This document shows, one piece after another, positions 1 through 6,013 of a stretch of 7,672 bases of DNA. This stretch comes from Pyrinomonadaceae bacterium (GTDB lineage Bacteria; Acidobacteriota; Blastocatellia; Pyrinomonadales; Pyrinomonadaceae). The notes beneath the pieces are model-generated. The model had not been told where the DNA came from. It worked only from the letters and a program-made list of their open reading frames with translations, and made no database searches. Each line of letters opens with the position of its first letter. The stretch's first letter is position 1. Location of the stretch: assembly GCA_025929655.1 (NCBI GenBank), contig JAICPV010000089.1:1-7672 (forward strand), in the 5' to 3' direction. Both the position numbers and the translations under genes were made by a program.

Positions 1-1562
1 AGTTCCTTCATTTTCGCGGTCAGCAGGCGGCCTTTGGCGGTGGCGGTGTCGATATGCAGGATCAGAGAAAGCGCGTCGACCGGTTCGCCGGAGACGAGGA
101 CGTCGAGCTTGACGAGCTTGCTGACCTGATAGCCCGAAAGATGATAATCGAGCGACGCGTAGCCGCGGGAAACCGACTTCAGCCGATCGTAAAAATCGAG
201 CACGATCTCGTTCAGCGGAAGCTCGTAAACGAGCATCACGCGGTCCTTCGTGACGTACTCGAATTTTTTCTGCACACCCCGCTTCTCGTCCAGCAGCGGC
301 AGGATGCCGCCGAGGAATTCGTCATTGGTTAGGATCGTCGCCTCGATGAACGGCTCCTCGATCTTTACGATGCGGCCGGTGTCCGGCATTTTCGAAGGTG
401 AGTCGATCTCCTCCGTGACGCCGTCGGTGGTGGTCACGCGATAACGCACGCCGGGCGCCGTCGTGATCAAGTCGAGATTGAATTCTCGTTCCAAGCGTTC
501 CTGAATGATCTCCATGTGCAGCAGGCCGAGAAACCCACAGCGGAACCCGAAACCAAGCGCAGTGGAGGATTCCGGCTCGAAGAAAAATGATGCGTCATTC
601 AGACGCAGCTTTTCCATCGCGTCGCGGAGGTCTTCGTATTGGGCCGAATCGGTCGGGTAAAGTCCCGCGAACACCATCGGCTTCACCTCCTGGAAGCCCG
701 GAAGCGGTTCGGTCACGGGCCGCGCCGCGTCGGTGATCGTGTCGCCGATCTGCACGTCGGCTACTGTTTTGATCGATGCCGTTAGAAAGCCAACCTCGCC
801 CGGCCCGAGCTCGCCGATCGGGGTCGGGCGCGGGCGATTCACTCCGATAGTCTCAACCAAATACTCACGGCCCGTATTGAAAAACTTGATCTTCGTTCCT
901 TTCTTGAGCGTGCCGTCGATCACGCGGAACAGCACGATGACGCCGCGATACGAGTCATACCAGCTATCAAAGATCAGCGCCTTCAGCGGCGCGTTTCGGT
1001 CACCTTTCGGCGGCGGCACCTTTGCGACGATCGCCTCCAGAACTGCCTCGACACCGATGCCTGTTTTGGCCGAGGTCAGGACGGCTTCGCTCGCATCCAA
1101 CCCGACTATATTTTCGATCTGTTCTTTTATCCGATCAGGTTCGGCGGACGGCAGGTCGATCTTGTTCAAAACCGGTATCAGTTCCAGATCGTTTTCGATC
1201 GCGAGATACGTGTTTGCAAGCGTCTGTGCCTCGACGCCCTGCGAGGCATCGACCACTAGCAACGCACCTTCACAGGCGGAAAGCGACCGCGAAACTTCGT
1301 AGCTGAAATCGACGTGCCCCGGAGTGTCGATCAGATTGAGAACGTATTGCTTTCCGTCCTTCGCCGCGTAATCCAGACGCACGGCGTGTGCCTTTATCGT
1401 GATCCCCCGCTCGCGCTCGAGGTCCATGTCGTCCAGCACCTGCGCTTCCATGTCGCGATCGGCGACGGCACCAGTGAGCTGCAGAATCCGGTCGGCCAGG
1501 GTGGATTTCCCATGGTCGATGTGCGCGATGATGGAAAAATTTCTAATCAGTTCGGTCTTCAT
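1..1562 (-). CDS. lepA: Elongation factor 4 (LepA), translational GTPase, 3' end cut by window edge
   Basis: LepA is a ribosome-associated GTPase of the EF-G-like family, linked to back-translocation and to ribosome assembly or initiation fidelity. I translated the minus strand from ATG at 1562-1560 and found 520 uninterrupted codons to the left edge. The G1 loop AHIDHGKST is at residues 13-21, G2 RGITIK at 52-57, G3 DTPGH at 79-83, G4 NKID at 133-136 and G5 SAK at 164-166. The LepA signatures FGFRCGFLGLLHMEIIQERL and SRGYASLDY are also present. Family members are about 600 residues, so roughly the last 80 residues (most of the LepA-specific C-terminal domain) lie outside the window. The start is fixed by the usual short lead-in to the NFSIIAHIDHGKS motif. 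No good Shine-Dalgarno precedes it (upstream bases are pyrimidine-rich), and an in-frame stop lies 16 codons upstream. It is divergent from the DUF4331 gene. Confidence 0.98.
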   Translation of the reverse strand, partial: MKTELIRNFSIIAHIDHGKSTLADRILQLTGAVADRDMEAQVLDDMDLERERGITIKAHAVRLDYAAKDGKQYVLNLIDTPGHVDFSYEVSRSLSACEGALLVVDASQGVEAQTLANTYLAIENDLELIPVLNKIDLPSAEPDRIKEQIENIVGLDASEAVLTSAKTGIGVEAVLEAIVAKVPPPKGDRNAPLKALIFDSWYDSYRGVIVLFRVIDGTLKKGTKIKFFNTGREYLVETIGVNRPRPTPIGELGPGEVGFLTASIKTVADVQIGDTITDAARPVTEPLPGFQEVKPMVFAGLYPTDSAQYEDLRDAMEKLRLNDASFFFEPESSTALGFGFRCGFLGLLHMEIIQERLEREFNLDLITTAPGVRYRVTTTDGVTEEIDSPSKMPDTGRIVKIEEPFIEATILTNDEFLGGILPLLDEKRGVQKKFEYVTKDRVMLVYELPLNEIVLDFYDRLKSVSRGYASLDYHLSGYQVSKLVKLDVLVSGEPVDALSLILHIDTATAKGRLLTAKMKE

Positions 1563-1623
1563 CTGCGTGAAAGAAAAGGATAACAGTAACAAAGACGACG
1601 ATAAACCGCATTAGGCGCAGCAT
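1543..1623 (-). CDS. Possible 26-aa hydrophobic leader peptide overlapping the lepA start
   Basis: On the minus strand an ATG at 1623-1621 opens a 26-codon frame that ends at a TAG inside lepA, 20 nt past the lepA ATG. The peptide begins MLRLMRF, continues with a Val/Ile/Phe/Leu-rich stretch (about residues 7-18) and ends in an acidic tail ADEDRTD. A GGAG lies about 11 nt upstream of its ATG, whereas lepA itself has no clear Shine-Dalgarno. It could therefore deliver ribosomes to lepA by translational coupling. It is short enough to occur by chance, and I know of no family it belongs to. It also lies in a different frame from lepA, so it is not an N-terminal extension. Confidence 0.2.
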   Translation of the reverse strand: MLRLMRFIVVFVTVILFFHADEDRTD

Positions 1624-1811
1624 TTTTATTCGATCTCCGTGCATCCATTTTTCACAACGGCACGAAACCAGAATTGAACACGTTAAAGCCTGTCTTAAAG
1701 GGCTCCTTATCAAGAATCGGTTGCCGCCAGGGGAACCTACGGGACGAATTTGTCCATTTTTCGAATAGCTCGATGCCGCTCAGCGGTGATCGGCCTTCCA
1801 GGAGGAGAGTT
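1563..1811. other. Divergent intergenic region between lepA and the DUF4331 gene
   Basis: This 249-bp spacer must hold the promoters for both directions. I see no single convincing sigma-70 promoter. For lepA, a weak TTGTGA / TCGAAT pair with an 18-nt spacer can be read on the minus strand just upstream of the leader ORF. On the plus strand the bases shortly before the DUF4331 ribosome binding site contain a near-palindrome, GGAC-GAATTT-GTCC at 1742-1755, which could be an operator. A plus-strand frame open from a TTG at 1674 runs into the DUF4331 gene, but the predicted signal peptide and Shine-Dalgarno place the true start at 1812. Confidence 0.5.
1800..1805 (+). promoter_or_regulatory. Shine-Dalgarno site setting the DUF4331 start
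   Basis: A perfect AGGAGG lies 6 nt before the ATG at 1812. It decides between this start and the TTG at 1674, which would add 46 residues in front of the signal peptide. Confidence 0.9.
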
Positions 1812-3266
1812 ATGAGTTCAATTTTTCGGCGAACCGCAGGTGTTGCGGCCGCTTTCTTAATTACAGCATCCTTGATGCCTTTTCCCGTTCGGGCTTCGAG
1901 CCACGCAGAGGCCCCGCTCATTAGCATGGACCGATTCGCCGACAACACGGACACTTACGCTTTCCGAAGTGTCGAGCCGGGACGCGAGGGGTTCGTTACG
2001 TTGATAGCAAATTACATACCGCTGCAGGAACCTTCGGGCGGCCCACAATGGTTTCGTTTCGACGACTCGGTCCGGTATGAGATCAAGATCGACAATACGG
2101 GCGATGGGCGCGAAGACGTGACCTATCAGTTTGTATTTAATACGCAGATCGTGAATGGTAACACGGTGCTCGGACACTCCGCAGTTAACCAGGACGCGGT
2201 CATTAGCAATCTTACCGATCCGGACTACAACATGCCGCAGACGTACTCCGTGCGTAGGATCGATGGGAATTCGGGTACCCGCAGTCTGTTGATGGCAAGT
2301 GGGCTTCGTACGCCGCCTGCCAATATTGGACCTCGGGTAACACCGATGTATGAAGATAATCTTGGCCAACCGGCAGTCTACAACCTCCCAAACGGTGGAA
2401 AGGTCTTTGCCGGGAACCGTGATGAATACTTTTACATCGACCTGGGTGTTTTCGACGCATTGAACCTCCGCCAGGTAACCGGGGACTCTGGCGGGATCGA
2501 CTCGACAAAAGGATATAACGTAAGTTCGATCGCGATCGAAGTGCCGATCTCGGAGTTGACGCGAAACAACGCAACCCCGACATCCCCAACCGATCCGAAC
2601 GCAGTGGTCGGTGTTTGGGCGACGGCAAGCCGCCGCTCGGTTCGGGTGCTCCAGGCGAATGAACCGCAGAAGGACCAGGCGAACTGGAAACAGGTTTCAA
2701 GACTTGGCAGTCCGCTTGTGAATGAGGTAGTGATCCCGCTCAATCTCAAGGACGCATTTAATTCGCTTTCTCCTAAGGATGATGCGATCGCGGCACCTTA
2801 CGTATTGGACCCCGAGCTGGCCAAGTTGATGAATCTTGTTTTTGGCATAAGCATTCCGCCGGCTCCCAGAAATGATCTCGTGGCGATATTTGCTACGGGA
2901 ATACCGGTCAACGCCGTCACCGGGCCAAACTATACGACGTTCCTTTCAGACGGAACGCCGCATGAGTATTTGCGATTGAACGTTGCGATCCCGATAATGC
3001 CGATCGCCAATATAAACAGGCTCGGTTTGCTCGGAGGCGATGTGGCAGGATTTCCAAATGGGCGGCGTGTGCATGACGACGTCACCGACATTGCCCTTCG
3101 TGCGATGGCGGGAGGCACACCGTTCACACCATCGACGAATGTGTTCCCAAACAACTCGCTCACCGATGGCGTTAGTTTCAATCCGGAAGGCCCACTTCTC
3201 ACTCGGTTTCCGTATCTGCTGCCGCCGAATCAGGGAAACCAGCCCAGATCGTCGAATCAGCAATGA
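1812..3266 (+). CDS. Secreted DUF4331 family protein
   Basis: This is an exported 484-residue protein of unknown biochemical function in the DUF4331 family. Residues 1-28 form a Sec-type signal peptide: two Arg at 6-7, a hydrophobic run over about 9-24, and a PVRA site with likely cleavage after Ala28. The mature chain would begin Ser-Ser-His (29-31) in the family's N-terminal SSHxEAPLI motif, followed by FADNTDTYAF at 42-51. Other recognisable family stretches are QVSRLGSPLVNEVVIPL (294-310) and AGFPNGRRVHDDVTDIALR (412-430). The C-terminus is Gly/Pro/Asn/Gln-rich and looks disordered. The first ATG after AGGAGG was chosen as start. The gene is 67 bp upstream of a TPR lipoprotein gene on the same strand, so the two probably form an operon. 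Placement outside the cytoplasmic membrane is a confident inference; substrate or partner is unknown. Proteins of this family appear to be beta-rich, but I cannot show a catalytic site. Confidence 0.93.
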   Translation: MSSIFRRTAGVAAAFLITASLMPFPVRASSHAEAPLISMDRFADNTDTYAFRSVEPGREGFVTLIANYIPLQEPSGGPQWFRFDDSVRYEIKIDNTGDGREDVTYQFVFNTQIVNGNTVLGHSAVNQDAVISNLTDPDYNMPQTYSVRRIDGNSGTRSLLMASGLRTPPANIGPRVTPMYEDNLGQPAVYNLPNGGKVFAGNRDEYFYIDLGVFDALNLRQVTGDSGGIDSTKGYNVSSIAIEVPISELTRNNATPTSPTDPNAVVGVWATASRRSVRVLQANEPQKDQANWKQVSRLGSPLVNEVVIPLNLKDAFNSLSPKDDAIAAPYVLDPELAKLMNLVFGISIPPAPRNDLVAIFATGIPVNAVTGPNYTTFLSDGTPHEYLRLNVAIPIMPIANINRLGLLGGDVAGFPNGRRVHDDVTDIALRAMAGGTPFTPSTNVFPNNSLTDGVSFNPEGPLLTRFPYLLPPNQGNQPRSSNQQ

Positions 3267-3277
3267 TCGAACGACAT

Positions 3278-3311
3278 TGTTCGCGCGGACGATCAGCTGC
3301 TCGCGCGAACA
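3278..3311 (+). promoter_or_regulatory. Strong intergenic RNA hairpin between the DUF4331 and TPR genes
   Basis: TGTTCGCGCG (3278-3287) and CGCGCGAACA (3302-3311) are a perfect 10-bp inverted repeat around a 14-nt loop. An outer 5-bp pairing of GATCG (3265-3269) with CGATC (3313-3317) can extend it. No T-run follows, so a classical terminator is unlikely. It ends 9 nt before the AGGAGG of the next gene. The left arm can instead pair with an upstream CGAAC (3268-3272 with GTTCG 3279-3283), giving two mutually exclusive folds. Possible roles are an mRNA processing or stability element, tuning of the downstream gene, or a DNA-level binding site. Confidence 0.65.
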
Positions 3312-3320
3312 GCGATCTTT

Positions 3321-3326
3321 AGGAGG
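3321..3326 (+). promoter_or_regulatory. Shine-Dalgarno site setting the TPR lipoprotein start
   Basis: A perfect AGGAGG lies 7 nt before the ATG at 3334. It rules out longer in-frame starts reaching back to 3040, which would overlap the DUF4331 gene and bury the signal peptide. Confidence 0.9.
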
Positions 3327-3333
3327 GGGCTTT

Positions 3334-4596
3334 ATGAAAACCAATGTATTGTTATTAATTTTGATCGCGATCAGTGCAACCGCGGCCTGTTCAACCAGTG
3401 CCGAAAATGTAGCAGCGAAGGCAGTGCCAACGGCTGAACGCGCGGCGCCGAGCGTGGAAATTGCCGACGCTCTGACCGCCCTCGAAAGGACACCGGATTC
3501 CGCCGCAAACCACACACGTCTCGCTGTGGCGTATATCAAGCATGCTCGCCTTTCGGGTGATTTCACATTGAACAATGACGCAGAACGAGCGGTCGGCAAC
3601 GCGCTGATCATCGACCCGTCAGATCGGCAGGCAAGGAAGCTTCGGGCTTCTCTGCACCTTACCTTTCATCGGTTTGCCGAGGCCCTCGCTCTCGGCATGC
3701 AACTCGAAAACGAAGATCCGACAGATCCGTTCGTGCTCGCTGTCATTACTGATGCGCTGACCGAGCTTGGCAAGTATCCGGAAGCCGTGACCGCGGCTCA
3801 GCGCATGATCGACCGAAAACCGAGCAGTTCAGCCTACGCGCGCGTTGCGCACCTGAGATGGCTGCATGGAGATCATAAAGGTGCTGTGGAGCTTTATAAA
3901 ATAGCCGCCCGGACCGCCGACCCGCTGGATAAGGAGGCTCAAAGCTGGGCGTTGTCGCAGCTTGGGGACGAATATTGGCGAAACGGTAAATTTGCTGATG
4001 CGGAAAAAGTTTACGACGAAGCTCTCTCCTTCTTGCCTGAATATCCTCGCGCCCTCGCAGGTAAGGGTCGCGCACGCGCATCGTTGGGCGACCTTGCGGC
4101 CGGTGCGGTATATCTTTCGAGGGCTAACGCGACGGCGCCCAACACCGACACGATAATTCTTCTCGGAGACGTTTATTCGAAACTTGGGAATACGCTGGAG
4201 GCGGCGCGCCAATACTCGCTGGCTGAAGTTGAAAATGACTTTTTTGATGCTCACAGGGTTGCGCTCCGATGGGCCGATTCGGGGGTCAATCTTGAAAAGG
4301 CCTTGCAGATAGCACAGGAAGATTACGATACTCAAAAAGACATTTATGCCGCCGATATACTGGCGTGGTGCCTCTTCAAGAATGGAAAATTGACCGATGC
4401 ACGATCCATGATCGCCGAGGCGATGCGATTAAAGACCAGGGATGCGAAGATCTTCTATCACGCTGGTATGATCGAGGCCGCAAGCGGAAATCGCGGTCGT
4501 GCTCGAAAGCTGCTGCAAACGGCATTGCGCTTGAATCCGAAATTCGACTTGATCCAGGCCGAGGCGGCAAAGACAGCGTTGTTGAAATTGGGCTAG
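3334..4596 (+). CDS. Tetratricopeptide-repeat protein with lipoprotein-like signal peptide
   Basis: This 420-residue protein is probably exported and membrane-anchored. Residues 1-18 are a short signal peptide (Lys3, then a Leu/Ile-rich core), followed by Cys19 in TAAC. That is a loose lipobox, because Leu is missing at -3, so lipidation is likely but not certain. From about residue 42 the chain is almost entirely helical and TPR-like. Repeat-like units can be read at about 83-116, 114-147, 148-180, 205-238 (clearest: FADAEKVYDEALSFLP at 220-235), 239-270, 273-302, 338-369 and 373-404. TPR arrays are protein-binding scaffolds, so the likely role is holding a partner, plausibly the DUF4331 protein encoded 67 bp upstream. 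No catalytic domain is visible. The start follows a perfect Shine-Dalgarno, and a terminator-like hairpin follows 37 bp after the stop. The specific partner is inferred only. Confidence 0.9.
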   Translation: MKTNVLLLILIAISATAACSTSAENVAAKAVPTAERAAPSVEIADALTALERTPDSAANHTRLAVAYIKHARLSGDFTLNNDAERAVGNALIIDPSDRQARKLRASLHLTFHRFAEALALGMQLENEDPTDPFVLAVITDALTELGKYPEAVTAAQRMIDRKPSSSAYARVAHLRWLHGDHKGAVELYKIAARTADPLDKEAQSWALSQLGDEYWRNGKFADAEKVYDEALSFLPEYPRALAGKGRARASLGDLAAGAVYLSRANATAPNTDTIILLGDVYSKLGNTLEAARQYSLAEVENDFFDAHRVALRWADSGVNLEKALQIAQEDYDTQKDIYAADILAWCLFKNGKLTDARSMIAEAMRLKTRDAKIFYHAGMIEAASGNRGRARKLLQTALRLNPKFDLIQAEAAKTALLKLG

Positions 4597-4633
4597 ACGC
4601 GGCCTTGATCATCCGAGTTCTGAAAAGGACATT

Positions 4634-4685
4634 AGCCGACTGGAGCGTTCGAGAAACAAAGAACGCCCTGGTCGGCTCAAATTTT
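4634..4685 (+). terminator. Probable intrinsic terminator after the DUF4331-TPR unit
   Basis: The arms 4634-4650 and 4661-4677 pair as AGCCGAC/GTCGGCT plus GCGTTC/GAACGC. Between them are two G-T wobbles, one G-C pair and one A-C mismatch, and the loop is the 10-nt GAGAAACAAA. A short T4 run begins at 4682 after CAAA, so the U-tract is displaced and imperfect. It sits between two same-strand units and would separate their transcription. Confidence 0.6.
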
Positions 4686-4688
4686 GCT

Positions 4689-4717
4689 TTGCTCAATCGG
4701 CGATATGCTTGTAATAT
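4689..4717 (+). promoter_or_regulatory. Candidate sigma-70 promoter for the YtxH unit
   Basis: TAATAT at 4712-4717 is a good -10 element. At a 17-nt spacing, TTGCTC (4689-4694) is a weak -35 that matches only its TTG. The region is AT-rich compared with its surroundings and lies after the terminator of the preceding unit, which is where a promoter for the downstream pair is expected. The assignment is by eye only. Confidence 0.4.
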
Positions 4718-4737
4718 TAAATTTCAAAAGAATTTAA
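4717..4737 (+). promoter_or_regulatory. AT-rich dyad at the expected transcription start, possible operator
   Basis: TTAAATT (4717-4723) and AATTTAA (4731-4737) are a perfect 7-bp inverted repeat with a 7-nt spacer. The dyad abuts the candidate -10 box and covers the expected +1. A dimeric repressor site fits this position. An RNA hairpin would be A-U only and weak. Confidence 0.35.
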
Positions 4738-4763
4738 GGCGTCATTAGCACTTTTATTTGTGC

Positions 4764-4770
4764 GGGGGGA
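4764..4770 (+). promoter_or_regulatory. Purine-rich ribosome binding site setting the YtxH start
   Basis: GGGGGGA lies 8 nt before the ATG at 4779. This supports ATG-4779 over an in-frame TTG at 4758, which would precede the site itself. Confidence 0.7.
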
Positions 4771-4778
4771 CTGTATCT

Positions 4779-5216
4779 ATGAGACGAGAATATGAACGGG
4801 AAGATTCGAGCGTCAGCACCAAACTGACCTATTTGCTTATCGGGGGCGGCATCGGGGCCGTGATCGCGCTGCTTTTCGCACCGAAATCGGGCGTCGAGCT
4901 GCGTGAAGATATTGCCGATGTGACGCGCAAGGGCCTTGAAAAGAGCAAGGAAACTGCGGCACAGCTGCAGGAGCGGGCCGGCGAATACTACGAGGTCGGA
5001 AAGGAGCGCGCCAGCGAGCTTTATCAGACCGGCAGGGAGAAAGCCGGCGAGATCGCGGGCAAGGCCCGAAGCGCGGCGGCGAATACTGCGAATCCTTTCA
5101 CCGCAGCGGTAGAAGCCGGAAAGGAAGCCTACAGCGCCGAAAAGCGCAAGTCCGAGGTGAAGTCGATCGCCGAAGGCCGTCCCACTTATCCGGTGGAGCC
5201 GACAGAAGAAAGCTAA
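4779..5216 (+). CDS. YtxH domain-containing single-pass membrane protein
   Basis: This is a 145-residue protein of the YtxH family (often labelled 'gas vesicle protein' in databases, although it is not a gas-vesicle shell protein). A charged N-terminus (MRREYERED) precedes one membrane segment at about residues 17-34 (YLLIGGGIGAVIALLFAP), followed by the family's APKSGxELRxDI motif at 34-45. The rest, about 46-130, is a charged, Ala/Lys/Glu-rich amphipathic helix with loose repeats such as VGKERASELYQTGREKAGEI; it could form a coiled coil or lie along a membrane. The Gly-rich transmembrane segment suggests helix packing. A YtxG-like gene follows after 4 bp. In Bacillus subtilis ytxG and ytxH share a stress-induced operon, which suggests an envelope or stress role here. 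The molecular function is unknown. Confidence 0.92.
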   Translation: MRREYEREDSSVSTKLTYLLIGGGIGAVIALLFAPKSGVELREDIADVTRKGLEKSKETAAQLQERAGEYYEVGKERASELYQTGREKAGEIAGKARSAAANTANPFTAAVEAGKEAYSAEKRKSEVKSIAEGRPTYPVEPTEES

Positions 5217-5220
5217 CTGA

Positions 5221-5760
5221 ATGAACGCGAACGATCCTCAATTTTGGATGATGATCGCGTCCATCGTGATCGCAGTCTGCTTTATCGTGATGGCGATCGC
5301 CCTGATCGCCATCGCAGTGATAGTGCGCCGTGTGGTCGGCACAGTCGGACGGCTTGAAGAGCAGGTCTCGCCCCTGATCACAAAGGTCGACGCCATCAGC
5401 AAACAGGGCCAGGAAATGTCCGTGCATTTCACTGAGGTGACCGCAAACCTCTCGACCGCTTCGCTTCACCTGGCTGAATCAACCCAGCTTATCAAAGAAG
5501 AGGTCGCGGAGTTGCGTCAGATAGTTGGCTCAACCGCGCTTGTGGCACGAGACAAAGTCGAAATGGTCAGTGCCACTATCGACCGCACGCACGACCAGGT
5601 CCTGGATACAACCCAATTCGTACAGCAAAAGATCGTCACCCCGGCTCGCGAAATAGCAGCCATCATGGCCGGCGTCAAAAAAGGCCTTGAGGTCCTCTTC
5701 GCCCCCTCACCCAAACAGATCGACCGCGTCTACATGGACGACGAAATGTTCATCGGGTAG
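5221..5760 (+). CDS. DUF948/YtxG-like membrane protein with coiled coil
   Basis: This is a 179-residue protein with one strongly hydrophobic membrane segment at about residues 10-35, then basic residues (RR at 36-37) and a long helical, heptad-rich region over about 40-155. That is the layout of DUF948 (YtxG-like) proteins. The helix is rich in Thr, Val, Gln and Glu, resembling methyl-accepting or t-SNARE-type coiled coils. The C-terminus has FAPSPKQIDRVYMDDEMFI with an acidic end. It starts 4 bp after the YtxH stop and has only a weak purine-rich ribosome binding site (GAAGAAAG), so it is probably translated by coupling to YtxH. The order YtxH then YtxG-like is the reverse of Bacillus. A strong terminator lies 25 bp after the stop. 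Assignment to DUF948 is by layout and context and less certain than the YtxH call. Confidence 0.82.
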   Translation: MNANDPQFWMMIASIVIAVCFIVMAIALIAIAVIVRRVVGTVGRLEEQVSPLITKVDAISKQGQEMSVHFTEVTANLSTASLHLAESTQLIKEEVAELRQIVGSTALVARDKVEMVSATIDRTHDQVLDTTQFVQQKIVTPAREIAAIMAGVKKGLEVLFAPSPKQIDRVYMDDEMFIG

Positions 5761-5784
5761 CCGCACATGGAGAACGGATCACGC

Positions 5785-5811
5785 AAAAGCAGGGCTTAGT
5801 CCCTGTTTTTT
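5785..5811 (+). terminator. Intrinsic terminator after the YtxH/YtxG-like unit (possibly bidirectional)
   Basis: CAGGG (5790-5794) pairs with CCCTG (5801-5805) around the 6-nt loop CTTAGT, followed by six T. The A-run 5785-5788 and G5789 can pair with the T-run to lengthen the stem. Read on the minus strand the same stem is followed by CTTTT, so it could also stop leftward transcripts from the convergent region. Confidence 0.88.
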
Positions 5812-5825
5812 AATGCACGGTCGCG

Positions 5826-5856
5826 GTCTGTCCGCTTCTGTTCCGCAGTCTGTCCG
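5826..5856 (+). repeat. Pair of 9-bp direct repeats GTCTGTCCG
   Basis: GTCTGTCCG occurs at 5826-5834 and 5848-5856, a 22-bp period (two helical turns). A shorter GTGTCCGCG echo follows at 5861-5869. It could be a tandem protein-binding site or degenerate repeat; no function can be assigned. Confidence 0.5.
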
Positions 5857-5938
5857 GTGCGTGTCCGCGCCATTGATAGGGACGTGCAAGTTATTGCAAA
5901 CAGGCAGCTTAGAGGAATCTACACCCGATCTTTTCGAG

Positions 5939-5954
5939 AGTTTTCGCGAAAACT
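5939..5954. repeat. 16-bp perfect palindrome AGTTTTCGCGAAAACT
   Basis: The sequence equals its own reverse complement, and flanking TTTTCGAG/TTTCAAG gives partial extra pairing. It lies in non-coding DNA and has the look of a dimer-binding operator or a small hairpin. No gene start is close on either strand. Confidence 0.6.
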
Positions 5955-6013
5955 TTTCAAGCCTCCTGACAAATCCATCGAAACCTCTATTTCAAAGGCC
6001 ACACAGCGTTGCG

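Noticed and set aside
733..1302. 189-codon plus-strand frame opposite lepA
   Set aside because: It is the antisense shadow of a highly conserved lepA segment.
1674..1699. TTGAAC / CTTAAA as a promoter for the DUF4331 gene
   Set aside because: The spacing is only about 14 nt and the -10 match is poor.
1674..1811. 46-residue N-terminal extension of the DUF4331 protein from TTG-1674
   Set aside because: A perfect AGGAGG and a textbook signal peptide start at ATG-1812; the extension would bury the signal peptide.
3278..3311. Hairpin as an intrinsic terminator
   Set aside because: No T-tract follows, and a same-strand gene with a perfect Shine-Dalgarno starts 23 bp later, so a non-terminating role is more likely.
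3040..3333. 98-residue N-terminal extension of the TPR protein
   Set aside because: It overlaps the conserved end of the DUF4331 gene in another frame and precedes the Shine-Dalgarno and signal peptide at 3334.
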